Assembly: GCA_001914195.1 (NCBI GenBank)
Contig: MKYF01000035.1
Location: forward strand, 1 to 47,308
Direction: 5' to 3'
DNA: 47,308 nt
Source: Streptococcus mitis
Lineage (GTDB): Bacteria > Bacillota > Bacilli > Lactobacillales > Streptococcaceae
Position numbers and translations under genes: made by a program
The notes under the pieces: generated by a model
The model's input: only the letters and a program-made list of their open reading frames with translations
Told to the model about the DNA's origin: nothing
Database searches by the model: none
Part shown: one piece after another, positions 26,315 through 34,648 of the stretch
How positions within the stretch are numbered: position 1 is the stretch's first letter
Layout of the letters: every line of letters begins with the position of its first letter

Positions 26315-26320
26315 CATAGC

Positions 26321-26499
26321 AACGGATAAGTAGGTTATCTTCTTCTTTCAGAAAGTCTGCGGGTGCTGCGAGCAGATAGGAGGGATAGGTGAAATTCTAC
26401 CGTTAGTAACAATTACATACACAATCAAGTGCACACCTGTGAAGTTGGATGGAACCGTGGCCCTGCCACTCCAACGCTTTGTCAGGTGTGCTTTTTTCA
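26321..26499 (+). ncRNA. Serine T-box leader of serS
   Basis: A T-box riboswitch that reads uncharged tRNA(Ser). Stem I is closed by AACGG (26321) and CCGTT (26400). The loop-E type AGTA (26329) faces GAA (26391), and UCU (26396-26398) followed by A fits a serine specifier. The T-box core TGGAACCGTGGC starts near 26449. The terminator pairs GCACACCTG (26431) with CAGGTGTGC (26483), and TTTTTT follows. With uncharged tRNA bound the antiterminator would form and serS would be read. The specifier choice is inferred from position. Confidence 0.9.
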
Positions 26500-26512
26500 T
26501 AAAGGAGTTCTT

Positions 26513-27787
26513 ATGTTAGATATCAAACGTATTCGTACAGATTTTGATGCTGTCGCAGAAAAATTGGCTACACGTGGTGTAGATGCTGCTGTCTTGAATG
26601 AGATGAAAGAAATCGATGCTAAACGTCGTGACATCTTGGTCAAGGTTGAAACTCTCAAAGCAGAACGTAACACAGTTTCAGCTGAGATTGCTCAAGCTAA
26701 GCGCAACAAGGAAAATGCAGATGACAAGATTGCTGCTATGCAAACTCTATCTGCTGAGGTTAAAGCCTTGGATGCTGAATTGGCAGAAATCGATGCTAAA
26801 TTGACAGAATTTACCACTACTCTTCCAAACATCCCTGCTGACAGCGTTCCTGTTGGGGCTGACGAAGACGACAATGTGGAAGTCCGCCGTTGGGGCACTC
26901 CACGCGAGTTCGATTTCGAACCTAAAGCTCACTGGGATCTTGGTGAAGACCTTGGTATTCTTGACTGGGAACGCGGTGGTAAGGTAACAGGCGCTCGTTT
27001 CCTCTTCTATAAAGGTCTCGGTGCTCGTTTGGAGCGTGCTATCTATAACTTTATGTTGGATGAACATGGAAAAGAAGGCTATACAGAAGTCATCACACCT
27101 TACATGGTTAACCATGACTCTATGTTTGGGACTGGTCAATATCCAAAATTCAAGGAAGATACTTTTGAACTCAGCGATAGCAATTACGTCCTTATTCCTA
27201 CAGCTGAAGTTCCTCTGACAAACTACTACCGTGATGAAATCCTTGACGGTAAAGACCTGCCAATCTACTTCACTGCTATGAGCCCATCATTCCGTTCTGA
27301 GGCTGGTTCAGCTGGTCGTGATACTCGTGGCTTGATTCGTTTGCACCAATTCCACAAGGTTGAAATGGTTAAATTTGCCAAACCAGAAGAATCTTACGAA
27401 GAATTGGAAAAAATGACAGCCAACGCTGAAAATATTCTTCAAAAACTCAACCTTCCATACCGTGTCGTTGCTCTCTCTACTGGAGATATGGGCTTCTCAG
27501 CTGCCAAGACTTACGACTTGGAAGTGTGGATTCCAGCCCAAAATACCTACCGTGAAATTTCAAGCTGTTCAAACACAGAAGATTTCCAAGCCCGTCGTGC
27601 CCAAATCCGTTACCGTGATGAAGCAGATGGCAAGGTGAAACTCCTTCATACCTTGAACGGTTCTGGACTTGCAGTTGGACGTACAGTGGCAGCTATTCTT
27701 GAAAACTACCAAAATGAAGATGGTTCTGTGACCATCCCAGAAGCTCTTCGTCCTTACATGGGTGGAGCTGAAGTCATCAAACCATAA
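26513..27787 (+). CDS. serS: Seryl-tRNA synthetase
   Basis: A 424-aa class II synthetase. The N-terminal antiparallel coiled coil (about residues 30-100, rich in Lys/Glu/Ala) binds the long variable arm of tRNA(Ser). Motif 2 is seen in SPSFRSEAGSAGRDTRGLIR and motif 3 in GSGLAVGRTVAAILEN. The ATG at 26513 (MLDIKRIRTDFD) has AAAGGAG in front. A frame extension back to 26429 lies inside the T-box terminator and is not real. Regulated by the T-box leader. Confidence 0.97.
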   Translation: MLDIKRIRTDFDAVAEKLATRGVDAAVLNEMKEIDAKRRDILVKVETLKAERNTVSAEIAQAKRNKENADDKIAAMQTLSAEVKALDAELAEIDAKLTEFTTTLPNIPADSVPVGADEDDNVEVRRWGTPREFDFEPKAHWDLGEDLGILDWERGGKVTGARFLFYKGLGARLERAIYNFMLDEHGKEGYTEVITPYMVNHDSMFGTGQYPKFKEDTFELSDSNYVLIPTAEVPLTNYYRDEILDGKDLPIYFTAMSPSFRSEAGSAGRDTRGLIRLHQFHKVEMVKFAKPEESYEELEKMTANAENILQKLNLPYRVVALSTGDMGFSAAKTYDLEVWIPAQNTYREISSCSNTEDFQARRAQIRYRDEADGKVKLLHTLNGSGLAVGRTVAAILENYQNEDGSVTIPEALRPYMGGAEVIKP

Positions 27788-27790
27788 AAA

Positions 27791-27824
27791 ATAAGGTTTA
27801 GCTATTTCTAGCTAGACCTTTTTT
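27791..27824. terminator. Terminator between serS and the converging transporter gene
   Basis: AAGGTTTAGCT pairs with AGCTAGACCTT (one mismatch) and is followed by TTTTT on the plus strand. The last codons of the converging minus-strand gene lie in the hairpin. Confidence 0.8.
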
Positions 27825-28711
27825 CGTAACCAAATTAGATAAGCACCTAATACAAAGAATAAAATAGTTAGACATATAATAGTTTCAGCCAAGACCAGAT
27901 AATCCAGAAATGGAAGTTTCAAGATTCCCTGAGACATCTTGAGAGAGGTAGCTGTGATAATGGTTGGGAAGGTGAGGGCTGAGAAGGCTGGTTGAAAGCC
28001 TTGTTTTAAAATATTGGGCAGGCGAGTCAAAACAAAGAAAAAGAAGGATTGAGAAGCCAAAATCATGACGATTAAGACCCAAGTTGGTAGGCTGGCTCCT
28101 CCAACTCGGACTAGAGAAGCCAAGAGTAGAGAGAAGGGAGCACAGTAGATCCCTTCTTGTCCAAGCATGGCTTGTGGGAGTGGATGTTTCTTTAAATCGC
28201 TATAAATAAGCGGGTAGAGATAGAAGGTCAAGAGAAAACCAAAACTCAAGGTCGCATAGGCAATTTCGATGATGCCTACAAGAGGATAGGTCAAGGCTGC
28301 CACTGCTATCCCCACATAAAGTACCGTCCAGCTTGGAGTTGCATTGACTCTCTTACCTGGATAGGCAAATTTGATAGTAAAAACAGCAATCAAGGCCAAA
28401 TCCAAGAGAAATGAAAACCACCAGAGTCCTTGCGCTACCAAAGGAAGATGAGGGAAGACGCGAAAGACATAAGTCGATAAAATCATCCCAGCCATGGGAA
28501 AGGTCGCCATTCCTGACAAAAGAGGAGGCTTGGTCAATTCTTGCTTGGTTTCTTTCCAATTAAAGAGATGAAGAAGCAGAAAAAAGAGCCACAAAACCAA
28601 ACCTGTCAGACTCAGTATATGGGACAGAACCGGCAACGTATCTAACATAAGATTTCCAGCTCCTGCCAAACCTAGCAAACAACCAGAAAATACTAAGGGG
28701 AGTTTTTTCAT
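27812..28711 (-). CDS. TDT-family (TehA-like) membrane transporter
   Basis: A 299-aa very hydrophobic protein with about ten membrane segments, matching the tellurite-resistance/dicarboxylate transporter (TDT) family, also annotated as C4-dicarboxylate transporter or SLAC1-like channel. Residues MKKLPLVFSGCLLGLAGAGN form the first helix, and further segments follow to the basic C-terminus LIWLRKKV. I start it at the ATG at 28711, since GGAGGTTAGG precedes it; a TTG four codons upstream lies inside that site. The substrate cannot be told. It stands alone between serS and the BOX element. Confidence 0.8.
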   Translation of the reverse strand: MKKLPLVFSGCLLGLAGAGNLMLDTLPVLSHILSLTGLVLWLFFLLLHLFNWKETKQELTKPPLLSGMATFPMAGMILSTYVFRVFPHLPLVAQGLWWFSFLLDLALIAVFTIKFAYPGKRVNATPSWTVLYVGIAVAALTYPLVGIIEIAYATLSFGFLLTFYLYPLIYSDLKKHPLPQAMLGQEGIYCAPFSLLLASLVRVGGASLPTWVLIVMILASQSFFFFVLTRLPNILKQGFQPAFSALTFPTIITATSLKMSQGILKLPFLDYLVLAETIICLTILFFVLGAYLIWLRKKV

Positions 28712-28739
28712 CCTAACCTCCAATAATCATGTTAGTTTC

Positions 28740-28748
28740 AGTATAACA
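28740..28748 (-). promoter_or_regulatory. Extended -10 promoter of the TDT-family gene
   Basis: Minus strand TGT-TATACT is an extended -10 about 30 nt before the start codon. The -35 is weak. Confidence 0.55.
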
Positions 28749-28771
28749 TAAAAGCGCTTAAATAAGGACTT

Positions 28772-28879
28772 AATACTCTTCAAAAATCAAATTCAAACCA
28801 CGTCAGCGTCGCCTTACCGTACTCAAGTACAGCCTGCGGCTAGCTTCCTAGTTTGCTCTTTGATTTTCATTGAGTATTA
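28772..28879 (-). repeat. BOX element, boxA-boxC without boxB
   Basis: On the minus strand it begins TAATACTCAATGAAAATC and reads through a GCAAACTAGGAAGCTAGCCG core to TACGGTAAGGCGACGCTGAC and a TTTGAAGAGTATT end. It is about 108 bp. The copy near 46391 has the same A-C structure. Confidence 0.93.
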
Positions 28880-28885
28880 AAAAAA

Positions 28886-28915
28886 CGAAGTCCTCTGATT
28901 TCAGACTTCATTTTT
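28886..28915 (-). terminator. Terminator of the AhpD-like gene
   Basis: Minus strand GAAGTCTGA and TCA-GAG-GACTTC form a stem with a bulge, followed by GTTTTTTT that runs into the BOX element. Confidence 0.75.
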
Positions 28916-28928
28916 ACTCAGATATGAA

Positions 28929-29480
28929 TTAAGCATAAGGTTGCAATTCTGGATTAATTGGTGTATTGGCTAGATTGTTGGCATAGTTACAGAGGCTTGC
29001 TAGGCTGACACCAAGAACCACATCCAAGGCATTTTGTTGGGTGTAGCCAGCTTCTAAAAACTCAGCCAAGGCTTCATCTCCTACACGACCCTTGGTATTG
29101 ATAACTGCCAAGGTAAATTTAGCTAGGGTGTCCAATTTAGGATCTGTTTCAATTGGAGTACGATTGCGAAGGGCTTGCAGAAGGTCATCATTCATCTGGA
29201 TTTGTTTAATTGAAAAGGCTGTGTGACCTGCTACACAGAAGGCACAACCATTGGTCACGGCTGCCGTGATCTGCACCACTTCACGCTCAACAGGTGTCAG
29301 ACTGTTGCGACGGTTGATAGCTCCGACAGTACGGTAAGCCTCTAGAGCAGTCGGTGCATTGGCCAAGAGACCGATTAGGTTGGGAATATAGCCATTGTTA
29401 TCTTTTTCTACTGTTTCAAGAACTTCTTTCACTTCTGCTGGTGCTGATTCTACTGTATGGATGGTAAATGTTGTCATCAT
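28929..29480 (-). CDS. AhpD-like carboxymuconolactone decarboxylase family protein
   Basis: A 183-aa protein of the AhpD/CMD family. These are helical oligomers with a redox-active CxxC and a nearby His, often acting in peroxide reduction. The motif is complete: Cys79, Cys82 and His86 in NGCAFCVAGHTAF. I chose the ATGATG at 29480 (MMTTFTIHTVESAP) because AGAGG lies 5 nt before it; an in-frame ATG five codons upstream would bury that site. It has its own terminator and promoter region and no obvious partner peroxiredoxin nearby. The physiological substrate is unknown. Confidence 0.88.
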   Translation of the reverse strand: MMTTFTIHTVESAPAEVKEVLETVEKDNNGYIPNLIGLLANAPTALEAYRTVGAINRRNSLTPVEREVVQITAAVTNGCAFCVAGHTAFSIKQIQMNDDLLQALRNRTPIETDPKLDTLAKFTLAVINTKGRVGDEALAEFLEAGYTQQNALDVVLGVSLASLCNYANNLANTPINPELQPYA

Positions 29481-29524
29481 AAAACCTCTTTTCATGTTGT
29501 TGAAATCTAGTCTATCACAGATTC

Positions 29525-29537
29525 TATACCGTGTATA
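29525..29537. promoter_or_regulatory. Inverted repeat upstream of the AhpD-like gene
   Basis: TATAC-CGT-GTATA is a perfect inverted repeat 45-57 nt before the start codon, within AT-rich sequence that should hold the promoter. It could bind a dimeric regulator; which one cannot be said. Confidence 0.4.
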
Positions 29538-29577
29538 ATATATATTTTAAATTGCACCGATAGAAATTTTTTATGAA

Positions 29578-29604
29578 AGTAAAAAATCACACGCAATGTG
29601 TGAT
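29578..29604 (-). terminator. Terminator of the symporter gene
   Basis: AATCACAC and GTGTGATT form a perfect 8-bp stem around a 5-nt loop, followed on the minus strand by TTTTT, close to the symporter stop. Confidence 0.85.
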
Positions 29605-29608
29605 TCCA

Positions 29609-30931
29609 TTATTTATTAAAATACTTTTTAGTCTCAGCAATAACAACTGGTGATAAAACTAAGAGAGCAATCAAGTTTGGCAGAGCCATCAAAGCATTGA
29701 CAATATCAGCAATAATCCAGACCATATCCAACTCGATAAATCCTCCCAGCAAGACCATGAGCACAAAAATCACACGATAGAGCCAGATAAAACGAACCCC
29801 AAAGAGGAACTCGAAACAGCGTTCTCCATAGTAGTTCCAACCTAGAATCGTCGTAAAGGCAAAGAGTACAAGGAAGATGGTCAAAAGGGCAGGTCCAAAA
29901 TGTGAAAAGACTGTTGAGAAAGCCGACTGAGTCAAAGCCACTCCATTCAGGTCACCACTCCAAACACCAGTCACCAAGATGGTCAAACCAGTCAAGGTAC
30001 AGATAATGAGGGTGTCTATAAAGGTTCCTGTCATGGATATCAAACCTTGCTCTACTGGTTCATTTGTCTTAGCCGCAGCTGCTGCAATGGGAGCAGAACC
30101 CAGACCAGATTCGTTTGAGAACACACCACGCGCCACACCATTTTGAATAGCCATCCGAATGCTAGCACCAGCAAATCCACCTACCGCAGCAACTGGACTA
30201 AAAGCCGATGTCAAGATTAAAGCGATTGTGGCAGGAATTTTCCCGATATTAAAGAAAATAACTGTAAGAGTTCCCAAAATATAAATAATAGCCATAAAAG
30301 GAACAACAGTAGTTGAAACCTTAGAAATGGACTTGAGTCCACCAAAGACTGCAACTGCTACAAATACAGACAACACAAGAGCTGTGATAGCTGGCGAAAT
30401 AGTCGTTGTATTCTGGATAGATTCAGTAATCGAGTTAACTTGAGTGAAGGTTCCGATTCCCAATAAAGCTACTAGCATACCTGCCAGGGCAAAGAAGATG
30501 GAAAGGGGACGCCACTTTTCTCCCATCCCTAGAAGAATATAGTGCATGGGACCTCCCGCTACTGCACCATGGTCGTCCTTGGTGCGGTATTTGATTGCCA
30601 AGAGTCCTTCCGCATACTTGGTAGCCATTCCAAAGAAAGCCGCCATCCACATCCAAAAGAGAGCTCCTGGTCCACCGACCTTGATAGCCGTCGCCACCCC
30701 GATAATATTTCCCGTACCAACTGTCGCTGCTAGGGCTGTACACAAGGCCGCAAAGCTGGATACATCGCCATGCCCCTTATCCTTGGTAAAAATAAGTTGA
30801 AAGGCCTTGGGCAGACGCAAAACCTGCAAGAGTCCTAGACGGGCAGTTAGGTAAATCCCTGTCCCGACCAATAAAATCAAGAGGGGTGGGCCCCAAGCAA
30901 AAGCATCGATTGATTTAAGCAATTCTAACAT
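29609..30931 (-). CDS. Sodium:alanine/glycine symporter (AGCS family)
   Basis: A 440-aa integral membrane protein with about eleven helices. The AGCS signature is seen as GTGNIIGVATAIKVGGPGALFWMW, of which GTGNIIGVATAIKVGG (about residues 71-86) lines the substrate and sodium site. The conserved NESGLGSAPIAAAAA block is at about 270. It takes up small amino acids with sodium. A single-aptamer glycine riboswitch lies in its 200-nt leader, which points to glycine as an important substrate. The start has GGAGAAGG upstream. Confidence 0.95.
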   Translation of the reverse strand: MLELLKSIDAFAWGPPLLILLVGTGIYLTARLGLLQVLRLPKAFQLIFTKDKGHGDVSSFAALCTALAATVGTGNIIGVATAIKVGGPGALFWMWMAAFFGMATKYAEGLLAIKYRTKDDHGAVAGGPMHYILLGMGEKWRPLSIFFALAGMLVALLGIGTFTQVNSITESIQNTTTISPAITALVLSVFVAVAVFGGLKSISKVSTTVVPFMAIIYILGTLTVIFFNIGKIPATIALILTSAFSPVAAVGGFAGASIRMAIQNGVARGVFSNESGLGSAPIAAAAAKTNEPVEQGLISMTGTFIDTLIICTLTGLTILVTGVWSGDLNGVALTQSAFSTVFSHFGPALLTIFLVLFAFTTILGWNYYGERCFEFLFGVRFIWLYRVIFVLMVLLGGFIELDMVWIIADIVNALMALPNLIALLVLSPVVIAETKKYFNK

Positions 30932-30963
30932 TTCCTTCTCCTATCTTTTCAACCCCAAAAGAA

Positions 30964-30990
30964 AGAGCACATGCAAGATACATGTACTCT
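30964..30990 (-). terminator. Expression-platform hairpin of the glycine riboswitch
   Basis: Minus strand AGAGTACATG and CATGTGCTCT pair (one G-U) and are followed by TTCTTTT. It sits between aptamer and start codon. Whether glycine opens or closes it cannot be decided by eye. Confidence 0.75.
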
Positions 30991-31026
30991 GGAATGCTTA
31001 GATAAATGCCAAAAAGCGGTCTATCC

Positions 31027-31106
31027 TAGCTCTGTCCTTTTACCTGAGAGTTTGAGCAGTTGCCTGCCTTGCCCCTTCGGTGCCTTTACGGTCTCTCCAG
31101 AGTTCC
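31027..31106 (-). ncRNA. Glycine riboswitch aptamer
   Basis: Minus strand sequence shows the conserved blocks GGAACTCTGGAGAGACC, GGCACCGAAGGGGCAA, and CTCTCAGGTAAAAGGACAGAG in order; these are the gcvT-type glycine aptamer core. I see only one aptamer. It precedes the AGCS symporter, a known pairing in streptococci. Confidence 0.93.
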
Positions 31107-31186
31107 GTCCATTTACAGTCATGGAAAATCAAACGATTCGCCACTTCTATTAAACTTCATTCGGTGTTGGTATTTAATTGATTCTT

Positions 31187-31215
31187 ATTTTACAAAAAAT
31201 GTTGGCTTTTGTCAA
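31187..31215 (-). promoter_or_regulatory. Promoter of the riboswitch-symporter transcript
   Basis: Minus strand consensus TTGACA (nt 31210-31215), 17-nt spacer, TAAAAT (nt 31187-31192), about 80 nt upstream of the aptamer. Confidence 0.85.
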
Positions 31216-31274
31216 TGTGTTTATTAGTAAAAATTAGTTCAACAGTTTTTACTTTATGAATTCCGTAATATTTC

Positions 31275-33611
31275 TTATCCTTTAAAAGTCACAATAGTCG
31301 CACCACTGCCTCCAGCATTTTGTGGGGCATAGCCGAAACTCTTGACATGCTTGTTTCTTTGTAAGTATTTGGTGACACCTTCACGGATGACACCTGTTCC
31401 GATACCATGGATGATATCGACTTGGGCCATATTATTAAGCAAGGCTTGATCGATAAAGGCATCTAGCTCATTCATGGCTTCTTCATAGCGTTTGCCTCGA
31501 AGATCCAGTCTGGCTTGTGGGCCACGACCAGAAGTTCGTTTTACGACATTGACCTGTTTCTTCTTGATTTGCTTTTCTTGCTGGGCTTGAACAAGGTCAA
31601 ACTCTTTCTCTTCCAAGGTCATCTTAATCAAGCCTACTTGGGCTTCCCAGCGACCGTCTTTGAGTTGACTGGTCAAGGTACCACGCTGGCCATAACTGAG
31701 AACCACGATATCATCTCCCACCTTTGGAGCTCGTTTTTTCTTGGCCTTTTGAAGAACCTTGTTTTTGGACAAATCTACTTTTTCAGGAGCCAATTTTTTC
31801 AGCTTGGCCTTGGCTTCTATGATTTCGTGGGGTTTAAGTTGAGATTTGCTGTGGAGATTCTTGAGAATCTGGTCACTTTCACTGAGGGCCATGTCCACAA
31901 TCTCAGCAGCCTGTTCACGCGCCTTGTTAAGCTCGGTTTCCTTTTCACGATTGAGTTCATTGTAGAGTTTTTTAAGCGCACGGTTCATCTTGAGATTTTC
32001 TTGCTCCACCTCACGGATATTATCCAAGCGTTTGCGACTTTCTAGCGTCTGCTCTTCCAGTTGCTCAATAATCCGGTTGACATCATTGTCCTGATCGACC
32101 TGCTGGCTGGCATCCCCCACGATAACTTCAGATAGACCTAGACGTTTAGCAATTTCAAAGGCATTGCTTCGGCCAGGAACACCCTGCATAAAGCGATAGG
32201 TCGGGCGAAGAGTTGCAGTATCAAACTCCATGCTGGCATTTTGCACAAAGGCTGTCTCAATACCGTAGGCCTTAAGTTCTGGATAGTGGGTGGTCGCCAT
32301 GGTCTTTACTTGACGCAGGCGAAGGTCCTCCAGAATAGCCATGGCAAGGGCGGCTCCCTCTTGAGGATCGGTACCAGCCCCCAACTCATCCAAGAGCAAG
32401 AGCGAATGTTGGTTGACCTTGCCAAGAATATCCACGATATTGGTCATGTGACTAGAGAAGGTAGACAAGCTCTGCTCAATAGACTGCTCATCTCCAATAT
32501 CGGCAAAGATTTCTTCAAAAATACCAACACGACTTCCCTTATCAGCTAAAATTGGCAAACCAGACTGAGCCATAACCTGCGTCAAACCGAGGGTTTTAAG
32601 CATGATGGTCTTCCCACCTGTATTAGGACCTGTAATGACAATGGCTGTTAAATCTTGGCCAAAATGGACATCATTTGCGACGGCATTTTTGACCAAAGGA
32701 TGACAGACATGGAGCAGTTGAATCTCTTGATTTTCTGACAGCTGAGGTACGACTGCTTGCCTTTCTTGGATAAAGCGGACCTTGGCACGAATCAAGTCCA
32801 GATGACCGATAATCCAAGCATCATTGGCAATCTCAGCCGCATGAGGGCGGACACGCTCAGAAATTTCTTGGAGAATGCGAAGCATTTCATAGCGCTCATC
32901 TGCTCGTAAACTGGCAATTTCTTCGCTCAGTTTGACCACCTCACGGGGTTCAATATAGACGGTATTTCCACTAGCAGAAATATCATGCACGACACCTGCA
33001 ATCTTATTGCGGTAGGTATTTTTGACTGGTAAAACCTGACGGCCATTTCTGCTGGCAACGATTCCTTCCGTCAACATCTGCGCTTTTTGCTTGAGCAAGT
33101 CCTGTAAAACATCGCGTACCTGACTTTCACTATCATGAATTTTCCGACGGATTCGCGCCAATTCTTCACTGGCGAAATTTTCAATGAAACCTGCATCATT
33201 AAAGGCTTGGAGATTTCCTTGTAATTGCGGAAAATCATGTAATTTCTCAAACCAAAGGGCTAATTCTTCCAAGCTAACATTTTCCAGATTGGCATAAAAA
33301 CTTTGCAGTTCTCGGCTGGCAAGAAGTACTCGCTTCAAGAGTAGGAACTCCTCGATATTGAGATCCGCACCCATCTCCAACCGCTTGCAGACTCCTGCAA
33401 TTTCCTTGGTTGCGAGAATAGTGAAATGCGGTTGCTCAACGAAAAGAGCCTGCATTTCCTTCATCTCAGCAAAAGCCTGTTTGATTTTATCCGCTTTAGC
33501 AGTCGGAGCTAGCTGTCTCAATTGCTCCAAGCCCTGTTCAGTCAACAAATGGGGTTCAAACAAGGCCTTGACCTTATTGAACTCTAATGTTTCTAATATT
33601 TTCTTGTTCAT
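31275..33611 (-). CDS. mutS2: MutS2 family ATPase/endonuclease
   Basis: A 778-aa MutS2 protein. It lacks the mismatch-recognition domain of MutS. It has a core/lever helical region (1-300), an ABC-type ATPase with Walker A TGPNTGGKT (about 326-334) and Walker B LLLLDELGAGTDP (about 402-414), a coiled-coil region (about 510-640), and a C-terminal Smr nuclease domain (about 703-778) with LDLRG and HGIGTG motifs. Roles described for the family are suppression of homologous recombination and rescue of collided ribosomes (RqcU/MutS2). It lies 103 nt after cvpA, behind a terminator, so it probably has its own promoter. Confidence 0.96.
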   Translation of the reverse strand: MNKKILETLEFNKVKALFEPHLLTEQGLEQLRQLAPTAKADKIKQAFAEMKEMQALFVEQPHFTILATKEIAGVCKRLEMGADLNIEEFLLLKRVLLASRELQSFYANLENVSLEELALWFEKLHDFPQLQGNLQAFNDAGFIENFASEELARIRRKIHDSESQVRDVLQDLLKQKAQMLTEGIVASRNGRQVLPVKNTYRNKIAGVVHDISASGNTVYIEPREVVKLSEEIASLRADERYEMLRILQEISERVRPHAAEIANDAWIIGHLDLIRAKVRFIQERQAVVPQLSENQEIQLLHVCHPLVKNAVANDVHFGQDLTAIVITGPNTGGKTIMLKTLGLTQVMAQSGLPILADKGSRVGIFEEIFADIGDEQSIEQSLSTFSSHMTNIVDILGKVNQHSLLLLDELGAGTDPQEGAALAMAILEDLRLRQVKTMATTHYPELKAYGIETAFVQNASMEFDTATLRPTYRFMQGVPGRSNAFEIAKRLGLSEVIVGDASQQVDQDNDVNRIIEQLEEQTLESRKRLDNIREVEQENLKMNRALKKLYNELNREKETELNKAREQAAEIVDMALSESDQILKNLHSKSQLKPHEIIEAKAKLKKLAPEKVDLSKNKVLQKAKKKRAPKVGDDIVVLSYGQRGTLTSQLKDGRWEAQVGLIKMTLEEKEFDLVQAQQEKQIKKKQVNVVKRTSGRGPQARLDLRGKRYEEAMNELDAFIDQALLNNMAQVDIIHGIGTGVIREGVTKYLQRNKHVKSFGYAPQNAGGSGATIVTFKG

Positions 33612-33690
33612 CTTTATTTCCTTGTCTTTGAATGTCTAGGTGTGGTAGCTTTTTACATTCAGATAGATTCGAGTCAAATCTGTAAACAAA

Positions 33691-33717
33691 GGGCTAGGAA
33701 AACTCCTGCCCTTTTTA
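33691..33717. terminator. Terminator-like hairpin between cvpA and mutS2
   Basis: AAAGGGCTAGGA and TCCTGCCCTTTTT pair with one bulge around AAAC. On the minus strand it follows the cvpA stop and is trailed by TTTGTTT. Confidence 0.7.
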
Positions 33718-34263
33718 TCCGATTAAATTTGTCACCCAGATTTGTTTGAGCCAACTGGTTGTTACTGGTATGCTCTGGATGATGTGTTTTGCGACGATGC
33801 TCTTTTCAAGAGGGTTTTGTATAGCTGCCATAGGAATGGTCGCCAAGATTGTCAAGGCCATCTGCAAGACAAATAAGGTCACCAACATGGACAAGATACC
33901 TGCTGAAACTTGGAACAACTTGCCACCCAGTTTTTTACTAGGAAGTAAGTGTAACAAGAGACCAAGCAAACGACCGATGCTATAGACAATCCCAAATACA
34001 AGCAAGTAGCCGATCCCTGCATAAAAGACCTTATCCAACTGAAAGAGTTGATCCGATGGGAAAAAGAAAGTTCCCTGACCTTCCTGCGGATTTGCATAAG
34101 GGAGCAACAAATGAAATTGCTCTCCCAGCACCTTATAAAACTGGCCAGCCACAAAAGCCGATGCCAGGGCTGAAATCAGGTAATAAACCTGTAAGAGCAG
34201 GCCTCTCCGATAGCCGATATAAAATCCCCAAGCCAAGACCAATAGAAGAAGGAGTGAAATCAT
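33715..34263 (-). CDS. cvpA: CvpA family membrane protein
   Basis: A 182-aa membrane protein with about four helices (residues 1-20, 26-45, 75-105 and 115-145). The opening SLLLLLVLAWGFYIGYRRGL fits the CvpA family, named from colicin V production. Its molecular role is unsettled. It overlaps the upstream zapA by 4 nt (ATGA) in a two-gene unit. Confidence 0.85.
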   Translation of the reverse strand: MISLLLLLVLAWGFYIGYRRGLLLQVYYLISALASAFVAGQFYKVLGEQFHLLLPYANPQEGQGTFFFPSDQLFQLDKVFYAGIGYLLVFGIVYSIGRLLGLLLHLLPSKKLGGKLFQVSAGILSMLVTLFVLQMALTILATIPMAAIQNPLEKSIVAKHIIQSIPVTTSWLKQIWVTNLIG

Positions 34264-34562
34264 AAGGAGTCCTCAATCTTGCTCTGTTCTTGCTTACAAG
34301 TCACAAGCTTGTGACGGAGTTCTTCTAATTCTTGCTCCTTGTCGTCAAATTCAATCTCACGGCTGAGCTGAGTTGATAAACAGTTGACTGCCAACAAAAG
34401 AGCGATTGTTTCATCATCTGCGCTAGGCATTTGTTCTTTAATTGCTTGGTATTTTTCTGTCGCAACCTTAGCGATTTCCTCCATAAAGAGATTATCATGT
34501 TCGCTTGTCAAGGTTAATGATTTTTTCCCGAATGTAAATTTGAATCGATTTAGATTTGCCAT
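34260..34562 (-). CDS. zapA: Cell division protein ZapA
   Basis: A 100-aa ZapA-like protein that crosslinks FtsZ protofilaments at midcell. The N-terminal beta domain (RFKFTFGKKSLTLTSEHD) is followed by a long helix and a heptad-rich coiled coil (about residues 60-100, ELEELRHKLVTCKQEQ). I chose the ATG at 34562 (MANLNRFKF) because GAGGTG lies 7 nt upstream; a GTG three codons earlier is part of that site. The family call is by layout and key residues, fairly sure. The gene overlaps cvpA. Confidence 0.85.
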   Translation of the reverse strand: MANLNRFKFTFGKKSLTLTSEHDNLFMEEIAKVATEKYQAIKEQMPSADDETIALLLAVNCLSTQLSREIEFDDKEQELEELRHKLVTCKQEQSKIEDSL

Positions 34563-34579
34563 AAAATTCACCTCACGAT

Positions 34580-34608
34580 ATTATACCAAAATTCGCTAAT
34601 TTTGTCAG
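34580..34608 (-). promoter_or_regulatory. Promoter of zapA-cvpA
   Basis: Minus strand CTGACA (nt 34603-34608), 17-nt spacer, TATAAT (nt 34580-34585), about 18 nt upstream of the zapA ATG. Its -35 region lies next to the divergent rnhC promoter. Confidence 0.8.
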
Positions 34609-34611
34609 TTT

Positions 34612-34641
34612 TTACAAATTTGCCTGCTTTTGTGGTACAAT
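34612..34641 (+). promoter_or_regulatory. Promoter of rnhC, with almost no leader
   Basis: TTACAA (nt 34612-34617), 18-nt spacer, TACAAT (nt 34636-34641). The ATG at 34649 is 7 nt after the -10, where transcription should begin, so the mRNA would have no or a 1-2-nt leader. Confidence 0.65.
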
Positions 34642-34648
34642 AGAAACT

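Noticed and set aside
26429..26512. 28-codon N-terminal extension of serS
   Set aside because: It lies in the T-box terminator; the ATG at 26513 has a good AAAGGAG site and the usual SerRS N-terminus.
31226..31253. Hairpin GTAAAAA/TTTTTAC as mutS2 terminator
   Set aside because: The stem is only A/T pairs except one and no T run stands out; too weak to call.
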